Of a stretch of DNA of 64,000 nt, positions 1 through 10,062 are shown in pieces. Numbering within the stretch: the stretch's first letter is position 1; each line of letters opens with the position of its first letter. A program made the translations under genes and the position numbers. The DNA comes from Trogon surrucura (lineage: Eukaryota; Chordata; Aves; Trogoniformes; Trogonidae): NCBI GenBank assembly GCA_020746105.1, contig CM036658.1, positions 12,136,689 to 12,200,688 of the forward strand, read 5' to 3'. The notes under the pieces were generated by a model. That model was given only the letters and a program-made list of their open reading frames with translations, ran no database searches and was not told where the DNA came from.

Positions 1-203
1 AGATTTAGACTACATATTAAGAGGAAATTCTTTTCTCTGAGGGTGGTGAGGCACTGGAAGGGTTGCCTAGAGAGGCTGTGGATGTCCCCTCCCTGGAAGT
101 GTTGAAGGCCAGGTTGAATGGGCAACCTAGTCTAGTGGCATGGGGGTTGAAACCAGATGATCTGTAAGGTCTTTTCCAAACCAAACCATTATATGATTCT
201 ACA
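1..203 (+). mobile_element. CR1 LINE 3' end, cut by window edge
   Basis: This is the 3' terminal part of a chicken-repeat-1 retrotransposon in + orientation. It carries the conserved run 'gtgaggcactgg', 'ctgtggatgtccc', 'agatgatctgtaaggtc' and ends in the family's tail 'attatatgattct' near base 200. The 5' side lies outside the window or is 5'-truncated, as is usual for CR1. Confidence 0.88.
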
Positions 204-3200
204 TTGCAGTTTGGTTGCAGTTTGCTTGAACACATCTGAGCTGTTAAATGTCTGTTCTGACAAGTTACTTCAAAAACACAATAAAGTTTTTTAGAGGCTT
301 TGGCAAAAAGAGATGTATCAGCATTCAAAGACTTGGAGTTGCAATTAGGTGCAAATATTTTAAATTTTAGGAATCTTCATTATTAGTCAATTCTCTATTT
401 CCACTCTCTTTGCTTACATAAAGCCCCACAGAAATATATATCTTATTTCATGCCCTTCTGGAATAAACTGTTTCCTGACCCAAGAGAAAGTATTCTACTT
501 TATTTACTAAATATCTGCCTGTTATAATTACCCAAGGTCCGCCTCAGGCTCTTCTAATATTGCGTGGTTGCAGCTCTGTGGCAACGACTGCCAATTTACT
601 CATACAAGAGGCCCTGCTCAGCATGTTTGTGTTACTGTAACTTTTGTAGCATTCTGCCTTGTCTGTGCAGAGAATGGGCAGTCTGGTTGTTTCTACCTTC
701 CATGTTTGGGAAGTAGATTTTAAGAAATCCCTTGTGTAACTGGCTCACATATTCCAGGCACTTGTCCGCTAAGTCAATTCAGCACAATTGTCTCTATTTT
801 CAAGCTGCAAGATTATGTGCACGTATTAATGGGGCTGACATGAATGCAAAGACAAAATCTGTCCTGTACTCTGAGGCGCAAGTGACATATAGGTATGTTC
901 TTCAAAAATACATGTTGGAACCAGGTAACAAGTGCCATGTAAGAAAACTTGAAAGCATACTGCAGCAGAATGAACTTAATAAAAATAATTTCTGAAGAGA
1001 AAAAGTAAGATGCAAAATCATCATATATCTCAGCATTATAATCTCAAAGCTGCACTGAGAAGAAAGAAAACAGACAATCTAAAGGAAACACCTGCCTGCA
1101 AAACATATTGAATAGGTTTGGTGCCAGAAAGGGAACATGCTGTGTGTGCTATATACATATTAGTAATATATAACAATGAAGAACTTCTCTCCAGCAGTAT
1201 CAGTGATAAAAGAAGATCAAAATGGCTTTAAAAAAAAAGTTAAAAATCAAGATTGGAAACATAAGTGTGTTAACTGGGTAACATAATAACCAGTAAAATT
1301 CTGCCATTAATAAAAAGCAAATGTGAAAATTAGAAGAGAAGAAAGCTCCTGGCGGGTGGTGTGAAACTGAAAAAAACCTTATAAGCCAACTTAGAGAACA
1401 AGTAGCTGATGGATCTCACTCTCAAGACAATTAATTTCCAACTAGCAAGAAAGAAAAGTGATTTATCTTGAAAAGCCAAAACTTGAGTACTCCATTTTCC
1501 CTCTAAAACATGTTCCCTTTTCACTTTAGCTATACGCTGTCACTGATGTGCTCACCCAGGGAGAACGAAACTAGTCACTACACCTCATCCACATCTGCAA
1601 TGTAAGAAAATCAAAGCAACTTAGAACTGGGTGAGATTCCTTCTCATCCGTATTCCCACTTCATTGTAGATACTGTACTTGCAAAGTCAAATTATTTTTC
1701 TGTCTCATGTCAAATGTTTTATTAGTATTTTTAATACTAGATGTCTAGCTGAACATCAGGATATACTTTAACATTCCTTGATTTTAGGTACCAGTTTAGA
1801 ACTTAGGTTAGAGGCCATATTCCTTCATTATACTCAGTGAGTGAGATTGCTCCCCTAGAAAGTGAATGATGTCAGATGCCCTGCACTGAAGTATGCTGAA
1901 TAATGTTCTGAAGGAAGTTCTTTCCACTAAACATGTAGGCAGCCTCCCAGTTTCTGCACCTCCACACTGGGCTGTCTAAATTGCAAGAGTACTGCAAAAC
2001 CACAGAAAATCAAAAAAGACCCCCACTCCAAGCCTCAAATCCACATACCTTCAGACCGTATTTTCCATCAGATGTCATAAGTAAAGCTAAAAAAAAAAAA
2101 TGGGCTGCACATTTCCCTTTTCAGTCTTAGTCCTGTACACTGTGAGAATTTGCAACCTGTTGTGAATGGGCATTCCAGAGTAATTCCAAATGTAAAATTA
2201 ATTAGGGTGAAGGACCTTCATGGGTTTTTTGCCTTCGATTAGATTATGACTGAGTGACCATATTAAAAGTAACAGCTGAGTGCAGAGGATCGTTGAGCTA
2301 TTCTCCATCTACACTGGTTTTATTTTCATTCACGCTAACATTGTTTCTCTCGGCATAAGGGAGGCTAAGTCAAGATTTATACAGTTGTGCTAAATCAATT
2401 TATTTTACCCATCACCAACCATCAATATTTGGATTTCTGTGTGCAGCAGCAATCAGGTTACTAAGCAATGTTGTAAGCTATTTAGGTAGTTATTTAACAG
2501 TTTTCTTCCAATTGTTCCATTTTTTTTTCTTATTAGGATATATGTTTAAATAATAATCTGCATGTCAATATACTTTCCCTTGGTAACTAAATGTGCTTTC
2601 CATGTAGCACTTTGACTTTAAAGCTGTGTTGTTTGAACTAAACCAGAGTGAAAAAAAAACAAAACAGAGAACAAGAGAATATGGAAAACTCTGCTTTCAT
2701 CCAAGAGTTCTGATTCATACTTGAATGTCAGTGCAATGGAAGGGACTGAATATACAGTATTAAAAAATGCACTGTAGTATTAAATTACCAAATAAAACAT
2801 ACTTATATGAGTATCATTCAGTTTTCAAGCATTAATATAGACACAGTTTACAGAACAGAATAACCCACCACAGCAGGCCTCTTTACGTCTCTTGTTGTCT
2901 GCAGACTGCAAAAACAGTCTTCAAAAGCTTTAACATGGTTGTTACAACAACATCAGTTACTGCTCTTTACAGTCATTCTGTTTTAAAAAAAAACACTAAA
3001 GAGGTCACTCAACTCCCCCCCCCCCCCCCCTTTTTTTAGGTATAAACATGCCTTAGCAATCTCGATGTGGGAAAATTCAGAAAAGTAAAGAGAAGTGAAA
3101 TTTTGTTTTCAATTCTCATGTTAAGGAAGTAAAATCAAACAGGGGAGATGTAAAGAAAAGTTGGACTTCTAAAATTCTTTCATCTTTCACCGTGATTGAG

Positions 3201-3471
3201 GGTATTTGTACAACTGATATGAGGCTATTGGGCTTGATTCCATACGCTGACCTCTGCTCAAGAAAGCTTTCATTAATCCTCGAGTCTGGGAACCATCGCA
3301 AATGACAACTTGTCTACCTTCACCTTTATGGCAACATTATGGTACTGCAGTGACTCTAGTTCTGCTTTTAATGTCTTTCTACCTTGTCTTGTGTTTTTTC
3401 AAAATAGTGCTATCTTTCTGTTTCTGTTGACATAATTGGGTATGATCTTTCAAAATTTGTTCTCATAAAAT
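204..3471. other. Intergenic DNA upstream of AUH, no gene seen
   Basis: AT-rich single-copy-looking DNA. No open frame here resembles a known protein; the longest are under 110 codons and look random. It contains a short poly-A run near 2088-2100 and a C-tract/T-tract junction at 3016-3037. I see no recognisable repeat family or RNA gene. Confidence 0.6.
3016..3037. repeat. Homopolymer junction: C-tract followed by T-tract
   Basis: A run of about 15 C is followed directly by seven T, then AGG. Such tracts are length-unstable and prone to sequencing error, so exact length here may be unreliable. Confidence 0.85.
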
Positions 3472-4240
3472 TGTCCTGGTCTAAGCTAATCAGAACCAAG
3501 TCTATTCAGTGATTTTATTTTCAGCTCAGTCTTCTAAGAAGCTGCACGTTCTGAAGTCAGCACCATGTTTTTGCAGACACTGTCTACTACTAGCAGTGAT
3601 AATCCCTGATATTTACAGTTCCTGCCAGGGACTGGGATGCAGAAAGGTTCTTGCTTATACTTGCTCCTATAGTGACCAAGGCCACTGCTGGCTCTTGTGT
3701 GCCACGCTGGGGGTGCCGGGAAGTAAAAGGGGTCACAAAGAAGTAAAAGGAGTCACAAGAAAGTAAAAGCTTGCACCTCCGGTGGGTAACAGACAGGACA
3801 GGTGACGAACAAGAGTATTCCCTTCCATATATATCATATTCAGTATAAAATTGAGAGATCATGGGGATTGAGGCCTCTTCTTCAGTGGCCGGCATCCAAG
3901 GAGGGCTCTGTCCAATTCTCTGCCATGGATCTCAGTCTGTGTGTTCCTGAATCCAGCTGCTGCTGACCCTGAGACTTTCCTGGTGCTGCCTGCTCTGCAG
4001 CATCAGTGGGGATTGCTATGGGGGTAGGTGAGTCGGGTTCAATACCAGTTTTGTATACAGTTCAGTATTTTTTAAATTTCCTTATTAGTATTACTACTGC
4101 TTTATTAAAGCTGTTTTAGTTTTCTTTTCCAATCCATAAGTCTCTCTGCCTTATTCCCCTTCCCTTCCCATTTAGGGAGTGAGAGGGTTTAGAGAGCATC
4201 CGTCAGTGTTCAGTGGCTAGCCCAGCCCTAACTCTTGACA
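3472..4240 (+). mobile_element. Solo LTR, avian ERVL-like, + orientation
   Basis: The segment starts TGTCCTGGT and ends CTTGACA, giving TG...CA ends about 770 bases apart. Inside, in the order expected of this avian LTR type, are a U3 stretch ending in 'tattccc...catat', a TATA-like 'cagtataaaattgag' near 3840, an ATTAAA polyadenylation signal near 4104, and the typical U5 'gagagggtttagagagc' leading into 'cagtggctagcccagccctaa'. The same block order occurs in the LTRs at 26.4 and 57.5 kb. No internal viral region flanks it, so it is a solo LTR fossil. The left boundary is less certain than the right, and no clear target duplication is visible. Confidence 0.7.
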
Positions 4241-4287
4241 AAAAAAAAAAAATGTTCTTTGACTGTGAACAAAATTTCCAGGCCCTA

Positions 4288-4372
4288 TTTATTCCTTTCT
4301 GCTGGAAAAAGTCTTCAGCATACCGCACTCTTTATTCCTTTCTGCTGGAAAAGTCTTTAGCATACTGCAGGC
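4288..4372. repeat. 43-base imperfect tandem duplication
   Basis: Two head-to-tail copies begin 'tttattcctttctgctgg' at 4288 and 4331 (period 43). They differ by a few substitutions and one base of length. The duplication sits just right of the solo LTR and is not part of any gene I can see. Confidence 0.85.
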
Positions 4373-5451
4373 ACTACTGGAACAGGCTGTTAATCACAAG
4401 CTATAGTCCTGTTTAGATACTAAAACATAATATATGCAAGATGATAGTCTGCCTGTACCTTCCCCCCACATTTGCCCTTCATGGTGCTCTACAAGAACAA
4501 ACAGGCCATTATTTTTAGACTTTCATTTCTCCACAAGGAACACAGTGAAGGAGCTACTGAGCAACCGCATGAAGGAGAGGAATGCAGTAGCTAGTCTTCA
4601 CAAATGACAACAAAAATGGCTGTATCTGAGCCTCTGCTCAGAAGTGGTACAGCTTCATCCCTCTAATTAAGTAACAGTGACTTTTGAAAGAAACAGGGTG
4701 TGTCTCAAAGGTGTGCTCTCAATACCTAATTCTCAACGCCTAATTCTTTGAAGTAAATACACTTGAAGACAAACTTCACAGCTTCAGGAGCCTTATTACT
4801 GTCCCAGACTAACTGGAGCTGAAACAACTTTTCCGAAGTCCAGTGTAAGGAGTCAGGTGAACTTCTTTATTTATATACAATTTATATACATATGCTCTGG
4901 CCCAAAAAAATGTTATGGCATTGACACATGGATCAGTGAAATTCTACCATCCTTTTGAAACATGTCATAGTGGTCTTGTAATACGTAAATTTGTAATTAA
5001 AGATGGCAACTATCTTCTGCCTCCACCTGTACCACTTACATCCTTTGACTCTTTTCATGCTGGTATGCCTGTCAGTGTGTGTGGAGCACAAGCAGACATC
5101 ACAGTGATGTTGCTTACATAACTAAACCCAGCTCTGAATACCAAGTTGTATTAGTTTGATCCATACTATTGCAAAGAAACAGTAATTATGAGTGCCCTGA
5201 AAGAGGAAGGTGGGTGGCAAAACCAATGCAATCAGCCTTTTATCTCAGCACACAGAATTAGGCTCTATCCCATTTATGTTACTGACCATAGCTGCTTCAA
5301 TCAGTGCTGACACCACCACTGGGCCTGGTTGTGAGACTTGAGAAAAAGCAAGCACGGAAGAGTTCACGTGCCCTCTTCATCCTGGTACCACCTCATACGA
5401 TGTAAGAAAGCTTGAGCCCTTTAAAATGGGATCTAGGTTAAGTTCACCACA
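4373..5451. other. Intergenic DNA, nothing recognised
   Basis: AT-rich, single-copy-looking DNA between the solo LTR and the next CR1 tail. No coding similarity, repeat family or RNA gene was recognised on either strand. Confidence 0.55.
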
Positions 5452-5702
5452 AATAAGAGGTTTCTAAACTAGAGCAGGGTAGACTCAGATTAGGCATTAG
5501 AATGAATTCTTTACCCTGAGGGTGGTGAGACACTGGCACAGGTTGCCCAGGGAAGCTGTGGAAGCCCCATCCCTGGAGGTGTTCAAGGCCAGGCTGGATG
5601 GGGCTTTGAGCAGCCTGGTCTAGCCGGGGATGTCCCATGGCAGGGAGTGGGTGGAACTCTGAGGTCTGTAAGTTGGAAACTCACACCATTCTGGCTCTAT
5701 GA
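5452..5702 (+). mobile_element. CR1 LINE 3' end
   Basis: A 5'-truncated CR1 in + orientation. Recognisable blocks are 'ctgagggtggtgagacactgg', 'cacaggttgcccaggga', 'ctgtggaagccccatccctgg' and 'aggccaggctggatggggc', ending in a degraded tail 'ccattctggctctatga'. It lies only about 100 bases before the CpG island. Confidence 0.92.
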
Positions 5703-6055
5703 AAAAAATGTGCTGCGTCACTTTCACCACCACCGAGAAGCCTCAGTAAAACCAAACGGCGGTTTCTACGGATGAGAAACTCTTCCACGCAGCACCGTAT
5801 TCCAACTCGCGCGTGAAACATCCCGGGCCCCTTGTGGCTGACAAGTCTTTCCGCATCGTCGCCGTCAGCTGGGGCCGGGCCCGGGCCCGCCCGAGGCCGA
5901 GGCCGCCGCCCGTGCTGCGCGGCCGGGCCGGGCCTGTCCGCGGCCCCCGCCGCTCGGCCCCCGCGGCTCCCGTGTCGCCGTTTCAGCGCGCGCCCCGGTG
6001 GCGGGCGGCGGGTGGGGGAGGGGACCGCCGGCGCCCCGTGCGTGCCGCAGCCGGT

Positions 6056-6061
6056 CACGTG
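6056..6061 (+). promoter_or_regulatory. CACGTG E-box in AUH proximal promoter
   Basis: A palindromic CACGTG lies 65-70 bases upstream of the AUH ATG within 'ggtcacgtgggcgg'. This is a canonical E-box of the USF/MYC class and is common in CpG-island promoters of nuclear genes for mitochondrial proteins. Binding is an inference from the motif alone. Confidence 0.5.
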
Positions 6062-6125
6062 GGCGGCGGAGACGGGGCCGGCGGTCGCGAGAGGCTGAGG
6101 CGGCGCCGGCGGCGCAGGCAGCAGC

Positions 6126-6354
6126 ATGGCGGCGGCGCTGGGCGGCCTGGGCCTCCTGCGGGGCCGCGTCAGGCTGGCAGCCGCGGCCGCCGCGACCTCC
6201 TCCGCCCTCGGCCGGCCCGGCCGCCGGGCGCCCGTGCGGGGAGGAGGCGCCGCCGCCGCTGCCGCCGCTCTCCCCTCGGCCGGGAGGAGTTTCGGTTCCG
6301 AAGCGAAGGAAGAGGAGGAGCTGCGGATCCGGTACCTGGACGACGAGTACAAAG
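6126..6354 (+). CDS. AUH: AUH exon 1: start codon, transit peptide, N-terminus
   Basis: AUH is the mitochondrial matrix hydratase that converts 3-methylglutaconyl-CoA to HMG-CoA in leucine breakdown; it also binds AU-rich RNA. The ATG has a strong context (A at -3, G at +4). The exon encodes residues 1-76 and the first base of codon 77. Residues 1 to about 55 form an Arg/Ala-rich, acid-free leader with Ala runs at 18-23 and 42-48, fitting a mitochondrial transit peptide; cleavage probably falls near R54-S58. Residues 59-77 (SEAKEEEELRIRYLDDEYKG, from S58) align with the human segment that precedes the crotonase fold. The donor is aaag|GTACC and leaves phase 1. The leader differs strongly from mammalian AUH, as transit peptides usually do. 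The mature N-terminus makes the assignment secure. Confidence 0.93.
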
Positions 6355-9300
6355 GTACCGAGGGGCAGGCGCCAGCGGGGCTGTCCTCCCCCACCGCCCT
6401 GGCTCCAGCAGCGTCTGGGCCGCCGGGCCCGGGGTGACCCGCCTGCGCGCCGTCGCGGCTCCGTCGGGCGGCCGCCACGGCGGGGCGGGGAGGGGGAGGT
6501 CCCGGGGGATGCTGCCCGAGCGGCGAGGGGCGGGAAGGGAGCGGCGGCTCCTCCTCCGCACCTCGGCCGAGGTGGCTTCGTCGCGCGGCGCCGGTGGCTG
6601 CCGGGATGGCGCCCGCGGCGCGGGGTCGCCCTCGTCTCTCTCGGCCTGGTCTTTTCGGCAGCACCTTCCGAGGGGGCGTCCCGTGGACACTTCAGTGGAA
6701 GAAGAGGAAGTGCAGCTGCTGCAGTCCTGCTGCCTCCCACACCTGTTACCTGCTGGTTTGCAGGGGCGGACGAGGGTGCAGGAGTTGTGTCGATGCTTTC
6801 TGTTCTTTAGAGTGACTTCGGCGTTCTCCCTGATCTCATGCTGCTGTCCGAGTAAACACCTCACCCTCCTCCTTACTTTCAGTGCTGTCAACTGATGCTG
6901 ACCTTGTTCTGCTCAGCTATGCCAAAAAGCTTGTTTTAACCCACATTGTTAAAGAAAAAATCTGTGGTCCAGAGTGATGTGGTGCCAGTGCATCACAACT
7001 GGGCACCTTGTACGTCCTCTTCTGCTTTGGTGCTTGCCAAATTTTGGAGGTGGTCTTCCTCTGCGGTTGTGGTACCTTGTTTGGTGTTTGACACTTCCTT
7101 CCCATTTGGGTGCAGCAGAGCTAGGAAGGGTGGAGAAGCAGCGAGTGCAGGCTCCATTCCTGAGGACTTTTTTTTTTTAGAGCTGTGATGTTATACCTAC
7201 TTTTATGGAAGGGACTGTAGTGTGGAGCTCTGTTCATCTGCAGCACATGAATCACTTGGTGTGTCTGGTATGTCTTGGAATAACCATATGTTGAGATGCA
7301 CAATTCAGTTTACTTCTTTCAGCGTATTAACTCGGTTATTTCATACTTGCTGCAAATTCAGGCAAACATCTGTGGGCTGAGTATGCATATGTATAGCTTT
7401 GTATACATGCACGAAGACATAACTTTAAAACTTTGTATTTTAGCATGAAGCTTAGAAGATTATACATTTTCAAAGGAAAGCAGGTTCTGCTTTCATCTGA
7501 GGGTTGGTTTGTCTGTTAAGGGTCAGTAGATGTAATCTGATCCTGAAATCCAGTTCTTAGTGATTGTTCTGTTTCCAAGTCTTTCCAGTTTCTTAAGACT
7601 TTCTTTCTTGTTTTCTTTTTTTTTCAAGCAGCTGTGGAACTCAGAATTGTTTTTTTCATCTATTTAAATTTTATAAGGTTATTTTAAATAGGGGAAGAGA
7701 AAGCAGGAGCAAAGGAGAGTTTGTGAAATATCGAAGGAATGTTTTTGCTTGCTGTGCTTTTTCAACAAGTGGTGGAAAATACTTGAGTACTCCCCAATAT
7801 CGTGATTTTTATTTTATTGTTACACAACAACTGTGCCTCAGCTGTTGAATCAGCTAGAAATCATTGCTTTTGTAATGTTATGAAGGTGTTTTTTACTCTG
7901 TATCTGTCCTAAGTTTATTGCTGAGTTTTTTTTGATGCATATACTGTAAGTTTGATTGTGCAAAGAGGTGAAGATTTTTGAAGATGCAAAAATAGCTCAA
8001 GTTTTGCATATTGGTAGCCCACCCTTTTATATTTTTTCCTCTTAAAAAAGTATTTTTGAAGTTGCTTTTTCTTTCCTTCTAAGACTATACATCTTCATTA
8101 AATGTGACATTAAAAATGTCTCCAGAGATGGAGATGCTATTTGGAGTGTTAAATCAACTGTGGTTGTCATAAAGAAGAATTCAATCATGTACTTTTAATT
8201 CACGAGTTCTCTCCAGCTGGAGAGATTTTCTTTGGCTGTGCCTTTTAGAAGGACACAGAAGCAAATACTGTTTGTTAATAAAGGTTAAGAACAAGGATCT
8301 AGAAGTAAGGCAGAATAAGACATAAACTTTATATGCTTCCTGCAGCAGCATGTTTCTATGAAAGAATCATGTTTCTGCTTCCTCTCAGTGCTGCTGCTGC
8401 ACACCCTCCTCCTCGCCCTGTCTATCAAGTTCATCTGTCTTTATCTGCTTACTGCATGTTATGCTCCTGCTGTGTTGGGATGCTAACTCCATATAAGCCT
8501 CCATGGTCTTTTTCTTCTCTAATCTGCTATTCGTTTTTCCACTAGTTCATGTTCTAGAGCTTCCCAAGTGGGACCCTGATGTTGCCTCATCATATTCCTA
8601 CATTACATACTTCCTGACTGCACACAGGGACAGGCCCTGTCCCTCGAACTACACACATACTCATTTATGCTGTGGTTATGCTCTTGCCCACACCTAGTCT
8701 TTCCATGCTGCTTGGAGAAGGGTGTATTGTCCGGGGGCTTCTGAGGGTGCTGGGGAGGAAGGAGAACGTGAGAGTAACTGTGTCGTGTAGAGGCACATAC
8801 CTTGTAGCTCTAGACAAGTCTGTGCCTGCAGGCAAAGTAGCAAACTGTCCTCCTTTGTAACGCTTTCACGTGATTCGTATATCACAGTTTTTGGAAAGCT
8901 TTTAAATATAAACTGAAATTAGACTATATTTGGAAAGGCTAGCTACTGAGGTTTTCACCAGCTCCCAAATCTGAACTGAACTAGAATACTAAATATGTGA
9001 CATTTTTGAAGAACGTGTTTGTAAAATGACTGTTTTCTATAAGCATAGGTGAATGTTAGTGCATTAGTATTTTTTAATCAAATACATCTTCTACTTTATT
9101 TGAGAATCTATTTGATGTCACTAGGCCTGAAATATATTACAACTGTTTCAGTAACTTTTAGCCAAGTTGCTTTAGTGATCCTACTACAAATTTTAATAAA
9201 CTTGGAGATCTACTAATTTAAGAGTAGATGAAAGATTTTTTCAGTGGTGTTTAAAGATAAAAAGGTGTAGATATGAGATTTTTAAAAGTGTTTTGATGTT

Positions 9301-9530
9301 TTTTAAAAATGTTGCCTAATACACATCTGTATGATTTTGCACTTAGATACTTCTTGGTAAGTCAATGGAAATCACCAGAACTGTGTATGATGCACTCGTC
9401 ATAGGTTCTTATTTTGCCATAGAAATTATTCTAGAATATTAACACTTAGGTCAACTTGTCTACTTTGGCCTAAGTTAGACAAGTTTAAAAATAACTTAGC
9501 TCTCTTTGATCCTGCATTTTTCAGTGCATA
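6355..9530 (+). other. AUH: AUH intron 1, first part
   Basis: The intron starts with GTACCG at the exon 1 donor. Its first 350 bases belong to the CpG island; the rest is AT-rich. A continuing open frame past the donor to 6437 is read-through, not coding. I recognise no further gene, RNA or repeat between about 6700 and 9530. Intron 1 as a whole is 7,646 bases (6355-14000). Confidence 0.75.
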
Positions 9531-10062
9531 ATCATAGAATCATAGAATCATAGAATGTTAGGGATTGGAAGGGACCTCGAAAGATCATCAAGTCCAATCC
9601 CCCTGCCAGAGCAGGAACGCCTAGATTATGCTACACAGGAACGTGTCCAGGTAGGTCTTGAATGTCTCCAGAGAAGGAGACTCCACAACCTCCCGGGCAG
9701 CCTGTTCCAGTGTTCGTCACCCTCACTGAGAAGAAGTTTCTTCTTGAGTTTAAGCGGAACCTCTTATGTTCCAGTTTCAGCCCATTACCCCTTGTCCTAT
9801 CAGTGGTTGTCACCGAGAAGAGCCTGGCTCCATCCTCGTGACACTCACCCTTTATGTATTTGTAAACATTAATGAGGTCACCCCTCAGCCTCCTCTTCTC
9901 CAAACTAAAGAGACCCAGCTCCCTCAGCCTTTCCTCATAAGGGAGATGCTCCACTCCCTTCATCATCCTAGTTGCCCTGTGCTGGACTCTCTCCAGCAGT
10001 TCCCTGTCTTTCTTGAACTGAGGGGCCCAGAACTGGACACAATATTCCAGATGGGGTCTCAC
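9531..10062 (-). mobile_element. CR1 LINE, minus strand, RT C-terminus plus 3' UTR
   Basis: The left end shows the reversed CR1 3' tail as three 'atcatagaat' repeats followed by 'gttagggattggaagggacc'. Reading the minus strand, an open frame from 10062 to 9631 (143 codons) matches the C-terminal part of CR1 ORF2: it begins [14 protein letters not shown] and continues with the [13 protein letters not shown] and [20 protein letters not shown] blocks typical of the region after the reverse transcriptase. The copy is 5'-truncated at about 10060 and is only lightly decayed. It is the only sizeable minus-strand CR1 here, so it is antisense to AUH. Confidence 0.95.

Larger units (their letters stand above)
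5800..6700. promoter_or_regulatory. CpG island spanning the AUH promoter and exon 1
   Basis: Base composition switches abruptly from AT-rich to strongly GC-rich with dense CpG from about 5800 to about 6680, then falls back. The AUH start codon and exon 1 lie in its centre. Because stop codons are rare here, long open frames exist on both strands (for example on the minus strand between 5681 and 6740); they are Pro/Arg/Ala/Gly-rich by-products of composition, not genes. A TATA-less housekeeping-type promoter is inferred. Confidence 0.9.

Noticed and set aside
6355-6437. Continuation of the AUH exon 1 frame past GTACCG
   Set aside because: Exon 2 joins exactly at 6354 in phase 1 to restore the conserved K-G-I-V-V-L-G sequence, so the extra 27 codons are intron.
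5681-6740. Long minus-strand open frames (up to 327 codons) in the CpG island
   Set aside because: They are Pro/Arg/Ala/Gly-rich, overlap AUH exon 1 and its promoter, have no recognisable domain, and are explained by the scarcity of stop codons in GC-rich DNA.
5813-6895. 360-codon + strand frame overlapping AUH exon 1
   Set aside because: It is out of frame with the AUH-matching protein, low in complexity, and runs through the exon 1 donor into intron; the AUH frame from 6126 is supported by homology and splice phase.
9531-9560. Short direct repeats (three 'atcatagaat') as a possible CRISPR-like or microsatellite array
   Set aside because: These are the normal 3' terminal repeats of CR1 seen in reverse; there are no spacers.
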